Positions 9,901-18,041 of a DNA stretch of 64,000 nucleotides are shown in pieces. Below the pieces are notes generated by a model. That model was not told the DNA's origin. It searched no databases and saw only the letters and a list, made by a program, of their open reading frames with translations. How positions within the stretch are numbered: position 1 is the stretch's first letter; every line of letters begins with the position of its first letter. Source of the DNA: Luteolibacter sp. SL250 (GTDB taxonomy: Bacteria > Verrucomicrobiota > Verrucomicrobiia > Verrucomicrobiales > Akkermansiaceae); NCBI RefSeq assembly GCF_026625605.1, contig NZ_CP113054.1, forward strand, positions 3,720,001 to 3,784,000, read 5' to 3'. The translations under genes were made by a program, and so were the position numbers.

Positions 9901-10297
9901 GGGCAGCGGAGCCATCCTCCAGGTCACCGGCTTCAGCGATGCCGCGGACGTCCTGGCGGTGACCGGCAACGCCCAGTTGATGCTGGCCGGTGGCAACAAC
10001 TCCCTCAGCTTCGCCGACTCCTCCTCCACGGACTGGACCGGCGGTCTCCTCGCCATCTCCGGATGGTCCGGCCTCACCGCCGGGGATGATGAGATCCTCT
10101 TCGACGCCGCGGGCCTCACCGGCAGCCAGCTTTCCGCCGTCACCTTCGTCAATCCGCAGGGCTTCGCCGCAGGCACCTACAGCGCGAAATTCATCGGCAA
10201 CGAGCTGGTCCCGGACGCGCTGATCCCGGAGCCATCCACCACGCTGACGCTCCTCTCCGGCGCGGCCTGCCTGTTCCTCCGCAGGAGGCGGCAGTAA
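6932..10297 (+). CDS. Autotransporter-type beta-strand-repeat protein with PEP-CTERM anchor
   Basis: 1121 residues. A signal peptide (about 1-29, ending LMA before APLYWDG) leads into a Gly/Thr/Asn/Ser-rich body. At least six copies of the autotransporter-associated beta-strand repeat are visible, with the pattern (LT/VK)(K)xGxGxWxLxGxNTYxGTTxVxxGxL, for example LTKEGDGIWELRGTNTY and LIKNGNSTWELTGTNTY. This predicts a long right-handed beta-helix outside the cell. The C-terminus has a PEP-CTERM signal: IPEPSTTL, a hydrophobic stretch and RRRRQ, which an exosortase would recognise. There is no beta-barrel translocator, so it is not a classical autotransporter. It is strongly C-rich on the coding strand. 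The exact function is unknown; adhesion or extracellular matrix is inferred. Confidence 0.88.
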   Translation: MKPRRLSLLPVRALALATLSVSFSAGLMAAPLYWDGATAGSWNDVANWSTDPGAGTPDPAAVPGAGDVAHFSVTGQTGGRTINLTGDQAVQGIVTDNLTGTVTLRGGSGAPVTLTLGSGGINHLTGGITLGTAADPDKVNVVLAASQTWSSGSSGSGAAPIIVHNDVSGSTGSQTLTLSGINLGSYVAGGISDGGGTVSLTKEGDGIWELRGTNTYSGTTQVNGGILRVTSFAAASAASAINVADGATYTLRLGGTAMTNTEADTLRARINFASSAAFLGLEPTAAVNYGSNMTGNHGLMKTGSQTLTLSGDNTYTGNTVVTSGYVAFTDTGAVSANSAITVKSGAGVFAFAGGAGFSITELEALRAALTYEDNTSMFGVSTANGDFSYDVGMAGAHGFVKAAAGTLTFGGTASNTYTGQTRIAGGTLHLNKTGGATAVAGDILMSTGGLTLGQNNQIADTSVITATGGNINFSAKSETVAGMALSGGATFSTGNTGGGSATSTATLGVVTAADTSRLTVNSGGKITATSIALTGTNNTAGNILMGGGHNTAVSTLEIGAGGLSMTGQTIQVNSASSTQKGSRISLNGDFTGSGENLIKLGAPTSSLAELAMGTGERTFNITAGNTQIDLNVAGETLVKTGAGSLALTGNNTHTGLTKVNTGILRVLSNNALGGATQGTEVAAGGQVRLENNVTVTGESLRITGTSNSGVSAGLLNFSGNNVWTGGITLDVGNGQNTRISMTDGTLDLQGNILIDSGATSSTTVGLVLTGNGGTGRISGNISGAGNSQVLIKNGNSTWELTGTNTYGGTTRVDAGVLAVNSIANNLGSPTTGNSAIHFGEALTTGTLRYTGTGETTTRGIYLRSNDGAAAGGGVIEQAGTGSLIISGGVTSNTTTSDKTLTLQGSTSGTGELSGTFADTGGAGKTHLVKSGTGVWTLSGAAKAYEGTTTVTGGVLNVSTSLTQSTSITVTDGTFHIAADNVIKDDATVTLGSGAILQVTGFSDAADVLAVTGNAQLMLAGGNNSLSFADSSSTDWTGGLLAISGWSGLTAGDDEILFDAAGLTGSQLSAVTFVNPQGFAAGTYSAKFIGNELVPDALIPEPSTTLTLLSGAACLFLRRRRQ

Positions 10298-10334
10298 GGA
10301 GGGAGGACACTCCTGTCCTCCGGCGGCATTGGCG
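10295..10334 (+). repeat. REP-like hairpin, family 1 (GGAG type)
   Basis: The copy begins at the stop codon of the preceding gene (TAAGGAGGGAGGACAC...). Foot GGAG, then hairpin AGGACA(CTCC)TGTCCT, followed by the conserved tail GGCGGCATTGGCG. Other copies are at 16231, 16328, 31875, 32030, 32131 and 56230. Confidence 0.85.
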
Positions 10335-10349
10335 GACGAAGGAGGAGAA

Positions 10350-10379
10350 GTTTTCAGTTTTCAGTTTTCAGTTTTCAGG
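10350..10379 (+). repeat. GTTTTCA heptamer repeat
   Basis: Four tandem copies of GTTTTCA followed by GG. The same motif recurs at 31815, 55995, 60548 and (inverted) 60675, always in spacers, often followed by a purine-rich stretch such as GGGAAGAAAG. Confidence 0.8.
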
Positions 10380-10552
10380 GAAGAAAGAAGGCTGACCGCG
10401 ACTCCAGCGAATCCCGGAGAGATCCTTTCTTCCCTGTGGGGCCTTCACAACTTCGCGGTGAATCTTTGATGATTCGCCTGTGAAGGGAACCCGGGGAAGA
10501 TCATCCAGGTCCGTATGGAGGATGAAACGCATCTTGCTGACGCGAAAATCTA

Positions 10553-11048
10553 TCACCCCATCCTAAATCCGCCGATCCATTCGTTCCCGTGATTCGTCCA
10601 AATCACCGGCAGGCCTTCGAATTCCTCCACCAAAGCATCCGGATGCGATCCATCCCAGGTCGCCTTCAAGGTTACTTTCAACAGATAAGTCCCCCCGTGA
10701 TAGATGCCGACATTCGCTGTGGTAACCGGCAACGGTGAACAACCCACCAAGCGGGCAAGTGCCATGATGGCAATAGGAAACCCCTCACCCTCATAGGTAT
10801 TCCAATTCAGGAAATCCTCCATCCTCTCCCCTTTGTCCAGAGAGAGCCAATTTTCGTAATATGAAGCGTCCATGTTTTTCACGGCAGTAGCACGACCCCA
10901 AGCGCATGCCACGCCTAATCTTCCAACATGCTTTGGTGCAGCGATGACACGGATCTCTCTCCGGGAGATCCGGCGGCGGATGTGCCATCCATTCCGCGTT
11001 CGCCTTTTGCAACAGAGCCTCCGTTCCCGCGTTCTTCCATGTACCCAT
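10553..11048 (-). pseudogene. Hypothetical protein gene, apparently frameshifted in a GA tract
   Basis: Two overlapping frames join into one plausible protein. From ATG 11048 the first frame reads MGTWKNAGTEALLQKANAEW and continues to PPPDLPER. The second frame continues from about 10950 with IRVIAAPKHVGRLGVACAWG and ends in EWIGGFRMG at 10553. The switch falls in the coding-strand sequence CCGGAGAGAGATCCG. Adding one GA unit would make a continuous frame (DLPEREIRVIAAPK). A two-base contraction of a dinucleotide tract, by mutation, phase variation or sequencing error, explains this well. The product has no recognised family; about 165 residues if repaired. The second-frame part from MDASYYENWLSL looks clearly protein-like. 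The start is uncertain; the first frame is open upstream to 11162. Confidence 0.5.
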
Positions 11049-11333
11049 CGGAGCGACATTCCCGCCTGCCCCAGCCGGACGGCTCGGAGAGCCATCCCTG
11101 CCACGGAGCACCCGTCCGCCTTCCTTTAGGCGGCGTGGCTGACTTTCGGACCGGACACCCACTTGTCCTCGGCGAACAAGCGGATCTCGAAACTACAGAT
11201 TCCCGATACAGGCCAGTAAGGAGCAGCGAGGCGCGGCTCTCATTAAATTTCGTATTGAAATCCCGCGGAACACCCGCTTGAGTTCCCGCTGACTCCCGTA
11301 AAATCCCACGGCGGTCCCCCAAAACCCTCGTAT
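11049..11333. other. Intergenic region upstream of second autotransporter-repeat gene
   Basis: No gene is convincing here; the overlapping minus-strand frames are Arg/Gly/Ser-rich and lack protein-like composition. GC falls towards the right-hand end (AT-richer around 11240-11270), so the promoter of the following gene probably lies there. Confidence 0.4.
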
Positions 11334-14300
11334 ATGAAACCCCTCCGCTTTTCCGCGTTGGTCCGCGGTGTGACGGCATGTACTGCCGCCGTCTTCACCC
11401 TCAGCTCCATCCCGGCCTCCGCCGTGCCCTACTGGTGGGACGGCACCGCCGCGGACAATGACTGGGGGAATGCCTCCAACTGGTCGGACAGCTCCACCGC
11501 GAACGCGAACCCCACGGTCGTGCCCGGCGCACTGGACACCGCCAACCTCACCGCATCCGGCCTCACCGGTCCGTTCAACATCAACCTCAACGGGAACCGC
11601 GCGGTTGACGGCATCGTCACCACGAACCTGGCCTCCCTGGCCACCCTCCTCGGCGGATCCGGAAGCTCCACGCTGGCCGTCGGGGCAGGTGGCATCAACC
11701 ACAGCAGCGGCGGCGGCCTGACCATCGGCTCCGCCACCGCCGGGCAGGAGGTGAACCTTTCCCTCACCGGCAACCAGAAATGGACCAGCAGCGCGGCGGG
11801 CACGGGCCAGGCGGCCATCATCATCAACAACACCGTCAGCAACGGCGTGTCCGGCGGTGATCCGGTCACCCTCACGCTTGGCGGGATCAACCAGAACGCC
11901 ATCATCAACGGCGCGATCTCCAACGCCAGCGGGACCGTCAACCTCATCAAGGCGGATACCGGCATCTGGACGCTGGCCAATGCGGCCAACACCGTCGGCA
12001 CCACCCAGGTGAACGCGGGCACCCTGCGGCTCCTCAATGCGACGACGCTCAATCCCGCCGCCACCACCGTCGCGTCCGGAGCCACCCTCTCCCTGCGGGT
12101 GGCGGGCGCCGCCGGATTCACCACCACGCAGGTGGATGACTACCGCAGCGGCGTCACCTTCAACTCCGGCTCCACCCTGGGTCTGGACACCGCCAACGGT
12201 GACTTCACCTACAACAGCAACATCACCGGCACCCACAACCTGAACAAGCTGGGCGGCAACACCCTCACCCTGGGAGGGGCGAACACCTACACCGGCACCA
12301 CCACCATCTCCGAAGGCGCGCTCGCCATCGCCAACATCTCCGCCTACAACGGCAACACCCTCACCGTCGCCAACGGCGCCATCCTCATGGCCCTCTCCGG
12401 CGGGAGCAACCTGACGACCGCGCAGATCGACTCCCTGCGGACGGCCGCCACGTATTCCGCGGGCGGCGTCTTCGGCATCAACACGACGAACGGGGACTAC
12501 ACCTACGGCAGCACCATGACCGGTGCCCTGCGGTTCCAGAAGTCCGGGACCAACACGCTGTTCCTCACCGGGAACAACAGCCACATCGGCGGCGTCAATG
12601 TCTCCGGCGGCATCCTGAGCGTGGACAACATCCGCAACGGCGGGCAGGCCGGTGCGCTGGGCACCTCCTCCAACGCAGCGACGAACCTCAATCTGGCGGG
12701 TGGCCGCCTGCGCTACACCGGCACCGGGGACACCACCAACCGGTTGTTCCAGGTCCTCGCCTCCAGCACCATCGACTCCTCCGGCACGGGCGCGCTCATC
12801 TTCTCCAACACCGGCACGAACACGACCGGCACCGGAACCGCGAACGCCCGCACCCTCACCCTGACCGGCTACAACAAGGACGCCAACACCATCGCCGGCG
12901 TCATCACCAACAGCGGCGGCAGCCCCAACGTCACCAACCTCACCAAATACGGGTCCGGCAACTGGACCCTCTCCGGCGCGAACACCTTCACCGGAGCCAT
13001 CCGCCCGAACGGCGGCGTCCTGACGCTCGACTACGGCACTTCCGATCCCCTCGCTTCGGCAGCGACCATTCTGATCAACCAGGGCGCGATCGAGTTCAAG
13101 GGCAAGTCCACCGGTGTCACCACGGACACCATTTCCAGCCTCATGATCGGGGATGGCAACAACGGCCTCGGCCGGGTGATCCTCAACGGCAACGGCGGCT
13201 CCGGTGTCCAGCTCACCATCACCACCCTCACCGGCACCGGTGGGAACTCGCAGCGGCACGACCTCATCGACCTTTCGGGAAATGCGGGGAACTCGATCAC
13301 CGTCGGAACCCTCGCTCCCGCCATCGTCGGCCCTCCCGCCGTCGCCGCCCCCCTGGCAATGGTCAACGGAGTCCTGATGAACGTCAACGGCGGCAGGGCG
13401 AACATCATCCTGCGCGACACGGACGGCAGCTATGGCTTCGCCGCTCTTTCCGGACCCACCTCCGGCACCCTCCAGAAAGTCGCCGCCGCCAACCAGACGG
13501 TCCTTTCCGCAGGCAGCGTGAACATGGCTACCTCAACGGCCAACTATGTCCTGAACGCGGCCGGCACCTACACCCAGCAGGCGACCACGCCGCTGGTCTT
13601 CAACACGCTGACGGTGGACTCCACCGCCGGGGCGGTGACGCTCGACATGGGGGCGAACGCCATCACCGCCGCGGGCAGCGGAAAGGGGATGCTTTTCAGC
13701 GGCTCCAATGACATCTCCATCACCGGCACGTCCACCGCCTTCGGCGGCTCCGCGCTCTGGTTCCACAACTACATCGCGGATGGAAAGGTGCTCGACATCT
13801 CCGCCTCCTTCGGCACCGGCAACTTCATGATCGTCGGCGGCACCGGCACCACGCTTTACAGCGGCACGGGTCTGGCGGGCACCTTCATCCTGGACGGCGG
13901 CCTGTTCCGCGCGTCCACCGCCCAGAACACCACCGCCACCCTGCGGATCAACTCCGGCGGTGTGTTCGAGATCGGCGCGGACCTCAACGGCACCGGCGCG
14001 GGGGACCTGACGAAAGCCCTCGGCACCGCGGCGGGGAACATCCAGTTCACGGGGGATGCCGGACTCAGCGCCCATGGCGGGAACCGGGTGGTGAACTTCG
14101 GCGGAGCCAGTGCCGGCATCACGTGGGGACAAGCGAACTTCCTTACCTTCGGTGACGCAACGGATGGTGACTACACCTTCAAGCTGTCCTCCGTCCTCTC
14201 CGACTCCAACATAGAGATCCAGAACGGAATCAACCTGAACGGGAAGACCCGTGTGGTGGAGGTTGCCAACGGTTCCGCCGCCGTCGACGCCACCCTCAGC

Positions 14301-14942
14301 GGCGCGCTCAGCGGGGACCTCTCCGCCGGCCTCATCAAGACCGGCGCGGGCACCCTCTCCCTCACCGGCACCAACACCTACCAGGGCGCGACCCGCGTGG
14401 ATGCCGGACGCCTCATCATCGGCTCCGGCGGCATCAACGCCTCCACCAGCATCCAGGTGCGGAACGCCACGCTCGAGTTCGGCGCGCAGACCGCCGCCAA
14501 CACCCAGGTGAACGACAACGCCGTGGTGACCCTGCAGAACGCCATGATGATCACCAACGGCACCAACGAGCGGTTCGGCCCCATGGCCATCTCCGGACCC
14601 AGCCAGATCCAGCTCGGCGGCAGCAACATCCTCAACATCGCGGACTCCTCCGCGCAGAGCTGGACCAGCACGCTGGCCATCCTCGACTGGGGAGGCTTCA
14701 GCCTGGGCGGCGGGGATGACCAGATCTACTTCGGCGACAATGCCAGCGGCCTGACCACCTCCCAGCTCTCCATGATCAGCTTCATCAACCCGACCGTCGA
14801 TGGGCAGGGCTACACGGGCAGCTTCAGCGCGGGCATCCTGGCTGACGGGGAGATCATCCCCCTCATCCCTGAACCATCCGTAACGGGCCTGGCACTCCTC
14901 GGTGCGGCCGGTGTGCTGCTCCGCCGCCGGAGGAAGGCCTGA
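11334..14942 (+). CDS. Autotransporter-type beta-strand-repeat protein with PEP-CTERM anchor
   Basis: 1202 residues, paralogous in layout to the gene at 6932. The signal peptide runs to about residue 30 (SSIPASA before VPYWWDGT). At least five beta-strand repeats are seen, e.g. LNKLGGNTLTLGGANTYTG, LTKYGSGNWTLSGANTF and LIKTGAGTLSLTGTNTYQG. The C-terminus carries IPEPSVTG, a hydrophobic segment and RRRRKA, the PEP-CTERM sorting signal. Both giant genes start their mature part with (Y)WDG and an N-terminal block of similar order, pointing to duplication and divergence. It should be secreted and attached to the surface or matrix through exosortase processing; no exosortase is in the window. A perfect terminator follows 72 bp downstream. 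Confidence 0.88.
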   Translation: MKPLRFSALVRGVTACTAAVFTLSSIPASAVPYWWDGTAADNDWGNASNWSDSSTANANPTVVPGALDTANLTASGLTGPFNINLNGNRAVDGIVTTNLASLATLLGGSGSSTLAVGAGGINHSSGGGLTIGSATAGQEVNLSLTGNQKWTSSAAGTGQAAIIINNTVSNGVSGGDPVTLTLGGINQNAIINGAISNASGTVNLIKADTGIWTLANAANTVGTTQVNAGTLRLLNATTLNPAATTVASGATLSLRVAGAAGFTTTQVDDYRSGVTFNSGSTLGLDTANGDFTYNSNITGTHNLNKLGGNTLTLGGANTYTGTTTISEGALAIANISAYNGNTLTVANGAILMALSGGSNLTTAQIDSLRTAATYSAGGVFGINTTNGDYTYGSTMTGALRFQKSGTNTLFLTGNNSHIGGVNVSGGILSVDNIRNGGQAGALGTSSNAATNLNLAGGRLRYTGTGDTTNRLFQVLASSTIDSSGTGALIFSNTGTNTTGTGTANARTLTLTGYNKDANTIAGVITNSGGSPNVTNLTKYGSGNWTLSGANTFTGAIRPNGGVLTLDYGTSDPLASAATILINQGAIEFKGKSTGVTTDTISSLMIGDGNNGLGRVILNGNGGSGVQLTITTLTGTGGNSQRHDLIDLSGNAGNSITVGTLAPAIVGPPAVAAPLAMVNGVLMNVNGGRANIILRDTDGSYGFAALSGPTSGTLQKVAAANQTVLSAGSVNMATSTANYVLNAAGTYTQQATTPLVFNTLTVDSTAGAVTLDMGANAITAAGSGKGMLFSGSNDISITGTSTAFGGSALWFHNYIADGKVLDISASFGTGNFMIVGGTGTTLYSGTGLAGTFILDGGLFRASTAQNTTATLRINSGGVFEIGADLNGTGAGDLTKALGTAAGNIQFTGDAGLSAHGGNRVVNFGGASAGITWGQANFLTFGDATDGDYTFKLSSVLSDSNIEIQNGINLNGKTRVVEVANGSAAVDATLSGALSGDLSAGLIKTGAGTLSLTGTNTYQGATRVDAGRLIIGSGGINASTSIQVRNATLEFGAQTAANTQVNDNAVVTLQNAMMITNGTNERFGPMAISGPSQIQLGGSNILNIADSSAQSWTSTLAILDWGGFSLGGGDDQIYFGDNASGLTTSQLSMISFINPTVDGQGYTGSFSAGILADGEIIPLIPEPSVTGLALLGAAGVLLRRRRKA

Positions 14943-15013
14943 GCTGCTGGTCCGCAGACCCGGAAGCGGATGGCAACGGACTTCCCCGATGACCGGTGGG
15001 TGGAATGGATTCC

Positions 15014-15062
15014 ATGCCGTTAAGGATCGGAGACTTACACCGATCCTTAACGGCATTTTTTA
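15014..15062 (+). terminator. Rho-independent terminator
   Basis: Perfect 17-bp inverted repeat (ATGCCGTTAAGGATCGG / CCGATCCTTAACGGCAT) with a 9-nt loop, followed by six T residues. It lies just after the second autotransporter-repeat gene. On the minus strand the hairpin also precedes A/T-rich sequence, but the run of T favours + strand use. Confidence 0.9.
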
Positions 15063-15063
15063 A

Positions 15064-15160
15064 CCACGGATTACCGGATTAAACGGATTACACGGATTGT
15101 AGTGCTGAGGGTTTTTAAAGAAACACAATCCGCGTAATCCGTTTGATCCTGCAATCCGTG
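15064..15160. repeat. Dispersed-type inverted repeat of ACGGATTA units
   Basis: The left arm contains CCACGGATTACCGG then AAACGGATTACACGGATT; the right arm is the near reverse complement (AATCCGCGTAATCCGTTTGAT, ending GCAATCCGTG). About 35 bp per arm with a 25-bp centre. The rest of the 14943-15305 spacer shows no gene. Confidence 0.7.
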
Positions 15161-15305
15161 CTCAGAGAAAGCTTCGCAACCGATTGGTCGTCGAACGTCC
15201 GGATGACGCCATCCGGGTGACAACCAAATTTGGGAACCCAATCCTTATCAGCATTGGAATGATTTCCGCCTTTCCCGGGGAGCGGAGCAGGCCCGCTGGG
15301 ACCGC

Positions 15306-16184
15306 TCACAGGGGCAGGAAAACCAGCCTGCCCGCCTTGGTTTCCGGGACGACGAGGACACCCGCCTTTTCATCGACGAAGGCGTCCGCGGCGGCGGTCA
15401 GGCCCTCGCCCATCTTCACCTTGCCGGGGTATTTCCACACGTTGCCGGTCCGGACCTCCGTGACGTAGAAGTTGCCCTTGGAATCATGGACGATGGCGTC
15501 CGCGCTGCGGTGGCCTTCCGCCAGAACCTTGAAGCCCCCCTTCCCCTCCCATTCGTAGATGTTGCCGGTGAAGAACTCCGCGATGCGGATCTTCCCGTCC
15601 GGAGTCACATCCACGCCGTTCGGGCATTTCATGCGCTCGTCCGCCGGGACCACTTCGGTCACCTTTCCGTCGAGCGTGATCCGGTAGATGCGGCCCACCG
15701 CGGGCACGGCCTTCGCCTCCGCGCTGTCCAGCGGCCAGAAGCCATCCGGCCCGGCGATCTTGTCGCGCGCGCCCATGTCCGTCACCAGCACGCTCTTTCC
15801 ATCCGCCGCGATGGCCACGTCATTGAGGAATAGGATGGGGTTCGGAAATGCCTCCGGCCCGGCCAGCAGTTTCTTCTCCCCCTTTGAATCGATCCTCCAC
15901 ACCTGGGTGAAGTCCGCCGTGATGAGGGAGTCGTCCAGGAACACGATGCCCTTCGGGTCGTGCAGCCCGCTGACGAACGGCTTCGCCGCGCCGTCCTCGA
16001 TGACGACGATGGAGCCGTCCCCATCCCCCGGGTTCCGCGTCGGCCCCATGAGGGTGACGTGGTACTTGCCGCCGAAGCCCTTCGTCACGCTCTCCGGGTT
16101 CGGCCCGACGTCGATGGTTTTCAGCTCGGCGGAAGCGATGCCCGGAACAAACGCGGCGGCAAAGAGGAAGGCGATGGGTTTCAT
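15306..16184 (-). CDS. SMP-30/NHL-like beta-propeller secreted protein
   Basis: 292 residues with an N-terminal signal peptide (MKPIAFLFAAAFVPGIASA, 1-19). The mature part carries repeated blades with the pattern HDPKGIVFLDDSLITADFTQ, CPNGVDVTPDGKIRIAEFF and SADAIVHDSKGNFYVTEVR, typical of SMP-30/gluconolactonase-like and NHL propellers. The NGVDVTPDGK segment corresponds to the metal-site region of this fold. Location would be periplasmic or extracellular. Substrate unknown; a sugar lactonase is possible but not proven. It is a monocistronic-looking gene with a family-1 REP about 47 bp upstream of its start. Confidence 0.75.
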   Translation of the reverse strand: MKPIAFLFAAAFVPGIASAELKTIDVGPNPESVTKGFGGKYHVTLMGPTRNPGDGDGSIVVIEDGAAKPFVSGLHDPKGIVFLDDSLITADFTQVWRIDSKGEKKLLAGPEAFPNPILFLNDVAIAADGKSVLVTDMGARDKIAGPDGFWPLDSAEAKAVPAVGRIYRITLDGKVTEVVPADERMKCPNGVDVTPDGKIRIAEFFTGNIYEWEGKGGFKVLAEGHRSADAIVHDSKGNFYVTEVRTGNVWKYPGKVKMGEGLTAAADAFVDEKAGVLVVPETKAGRLVFLPL

Positions 16185-16230
16185 GGATTCCCGAAAGTCG
16201 AATGGATCACGGGAGGCAAGTCAAGAGAGC

Positions 16231-16270
16231 TAAGGAGGGAGGACACTCCTGTCCTCCGGCGGCATTGGCG
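16231..16270 (+). repeat. REP-like hairpin, family 1
   Basis: Same unit as at 10295: TAAGGAGGGAGGACAC, hairpin, then GGCGGCATTGGCG. It sits between the propeller gene and dnaB and pairs with the inverted copy at 16328. Confidence 0.85.
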
Positions 16271-16327
16271 ACGGGCGTGGGAATGGATCCAGCCTAGGAG
16301 ACCTTTGCTGTGTGTTCCGGTTGCAGT

Positions 16328-16356
16328 CGGAGGACAGGAGTGTCCTCCCTCCTTAC
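16328..16356 (-). repeat. REP-like hairpin, family 1 (inverted copy)
   Basis: Inverted copy (GGAGGACAGGAGTGTCCTCC then CTCCTTAC) ending immediately beside the dnaB stop codon. With the copy at 16231 it forms an inverted pair about 60 bp apart. Confidence 0.85.
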
Positions 16357-17799
16357 TCACTCCGGATCCTTCGCGGGGGCGCCTGTCTCGAAGCGCATCA
16401 GTTCCGCGATGAAGGTGAGCGGGATGTGGCCGGTTTCGCCGTTACGGTTTTTGGCCAGGACCAGCTCGGCTTCGCCGGCCTTGGCTTCCTTGTCCTCGGC
16501 GTCCTCGGCGTAGTAGGCGGTCCGGTAGAGCAGGCCGACCATGTCGGCGTCCTGCTCGATGGAGCCGGACTCCCGGAGGTCGGACATCCGGGGGACACCC
16601 AGGCTCTTGCCGCTGCGGCTTTCCGGACCCCGGTTGAGCTGGGCGAGGATGAGGATGGGAAGGCTGAGTTCCTTCGCCAGCGCCTTGATGCCGGAGGAAA
16701 TTTCCGCGATCTCCCGCTCACGGGAGCCTTCCGCCTGCTTCGTGCGGGACTTCATCAACTGGAGGTAGTCGATGGCGATGAACTGGATGTTCTCCTCCCG
16801 CTTCTTCCGCCGCGCCTTCGCCCGCAGCTCGTTGATGGAGATGCCTGCGGTGTCGTCGATGAACAGCTTCGACCCGGCGATCTCGAGCGCGGCGCGCTGG
16901 ATGCGCTGGAGGTCGCCCTTCGCCGGGGTGTAGCCGCGGGAAAGCTGGCTGAGGGCGAACTTCGCGCGGGCGAAAATGAGACGCTGCACGATCTGGAAGG
17001 AGCTCATTTCGCAGGAGAACACCATCGACGGCTTCTGCAGGTCCATGCAGATGTGCTCGACGATGTTCATCATGAAGGAGGTCTTTCCCATCGACGGACG
17101 GGCGGCGACGACGAACATTTCCCCGGGCTTCAGGCCGCTGCTCATGCGGTCCAGCTCGCTGAAGCCGGTGCCGATGCCCTGCGCGCCCTTTTCCCCCGCC
17201 AGCAGCGCCTGGAACTGCTCCAGCACCTCGTTGACGGACTGCTTGATGGAGGGCGCGCGGTTGGATTCGGAGCCTTCGCGGATGGCCAGCACGTTCTGCT
17301 CCACGGAGTCCAGCAGGCCCGCCACCTCGTCCGGCGCGTCATACGCCTGGGCGATGGCGGCGTTCGCGTTCTGGATGATGGAACGGAGGACGAACTTGTC
17401 CTTCACGTGCTGCAGGTGGCTGCGGAAATGCCCCGGACTGGGGGCGTAGGTGTAGAGGTCCGTCAGGGTGGCCGGGCCGCCCACGCGGTCCAGCAGGCCG
17501 CGGTCGATCAGGCGCTGGACGAGCGACACCAGCTCGACTTCCTGGCCGGCCTCGAACAGCTCCACGAGGAACGCGAACAACGTGGAGTGGGACGGCAGGT
17601 AGAAATGGTCCTTCGTCAGCTTTTCCTCGATCGCCACGCCGATGTATTCCTGCGGGTCCTGCAGCATGGAGGACAGCAGGCTCTTTTCCGGACCCACGGC
17701 GTGCGGCAGCGCGCGCGTCACGTCATCCACCGCGGCCGCTCCCTGCTGGAGGTAGGAGTTCGGCGAGGAGGTGGACGGTGGTTTGGTGTCGGTGGCCAT
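16357..17799 (-). CDS. dnaB: Replicative DNA helicase DnaB
   Basis: 480 residues from ATG 17799; the open frame extends further upstream but the leader there is not protein-like. An N-terminal DnaB domain (about 30-135, from RALPHAVGPEKSLLSSMLQD) is followed by a linker and the RecA-like hexameric helicase domain: TGFSELDRMSSGLKPGEM (211-228), Walker A ARPSMGKTS (233-241), FSCEMS (261-266), Walker B region FIAIDYLQLM (340-349) and the arginine-finger region DLRESGSIEQDADM. It unwinds DNA 5'-3' at the replication fork and recruits primase. No intein is seen. It is divergent from dtd, with the DnaA-box-like array between them. Confidence 0.96.
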   Translation of the reverse strand: MATDTKPPSTSSPNSYLQQGAAAVDDVTRALPHAVGPEKSLLSSMLQDPQEYIGVAIEEKLTKDHFYLPSHSTLFAFLVELFEAGQEVELVSLVQRLIDRGLLDRVGGPATLTDLYTYAPSPGHFRSHLQHVKDKFVLRSIIQNANAAIAQAYDAPDEVAGLLDSVEQNVLAIREGSESNRAPSIKQSVNEVLEQFQALLAGEKGAQGIGTGFSELDRMSSGLKPGEMFVVAARPSMGKTSFMMNIVEHICMDLQKPSMVFSCEMSSFQIVQRLIFARAKFALSQLSRGYTPAKGDLQRIQRAALEIAGSKLFIDDTAGISINELRAKARRKKREENIQFIAIDYLQLMKSRTKQAEGSREREIAEISSGIKALAKELSLPILILAQLNRGPESRSGKSLGVPRMSDLRESGSIEQDADMVGLLYRTAYYAEDAEDKEAKAGEAELVLAKNRNGETGHIPLTFIAELMRFETGAPAKDPE

Positions 17800-17886
17800 G
17801 AACGGAAGCGGGGCGCAGAGAGTGCCAAACCTCCCCCCGACGGTCAATGACACCCTTCGGGCGCAGGTCACCTCATTCCGGGAATC

Positions 17887-18012
17887 CAACCGCGAATGGA
17901 CGCAAATGAACACGAATGGAAGGTGGGTGGAGAGGGGTTTTTCCAGATCGAAGCATCATCACCCAACCCTGATTCACGGTGGATTCGCGTCCATTGGTGT
18001 TCATTCGCGGTT
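17887..18012. repeat. Inverted repeat of (C)GCGAATGNAC units
   Basis: Left arm CCGCGAATGGACGCAAATGA then ACACGAATGG; right arm GATTCGCGTCCATTGGTGTT then CATTCGCGG. It lies in the dnaB-dtd spacer and abuts the DnaA-box-like array on its dnaB side. Confidence 0.65.
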
Positions 18013-18041
18013 CGGAATTTCTGAACGGCAGGCCGCCATTT

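Noticed and set aside
11193..15056. Long minus-strand ORFs (688 and 507 codons) opposite the second autotransporter gene
   Set aside because: They mirror the C-rich repeat gene, are Gly/Val/Asp-biased, and the plus-strand product has a signal peptide, repeats and PEP-CTERM tail.
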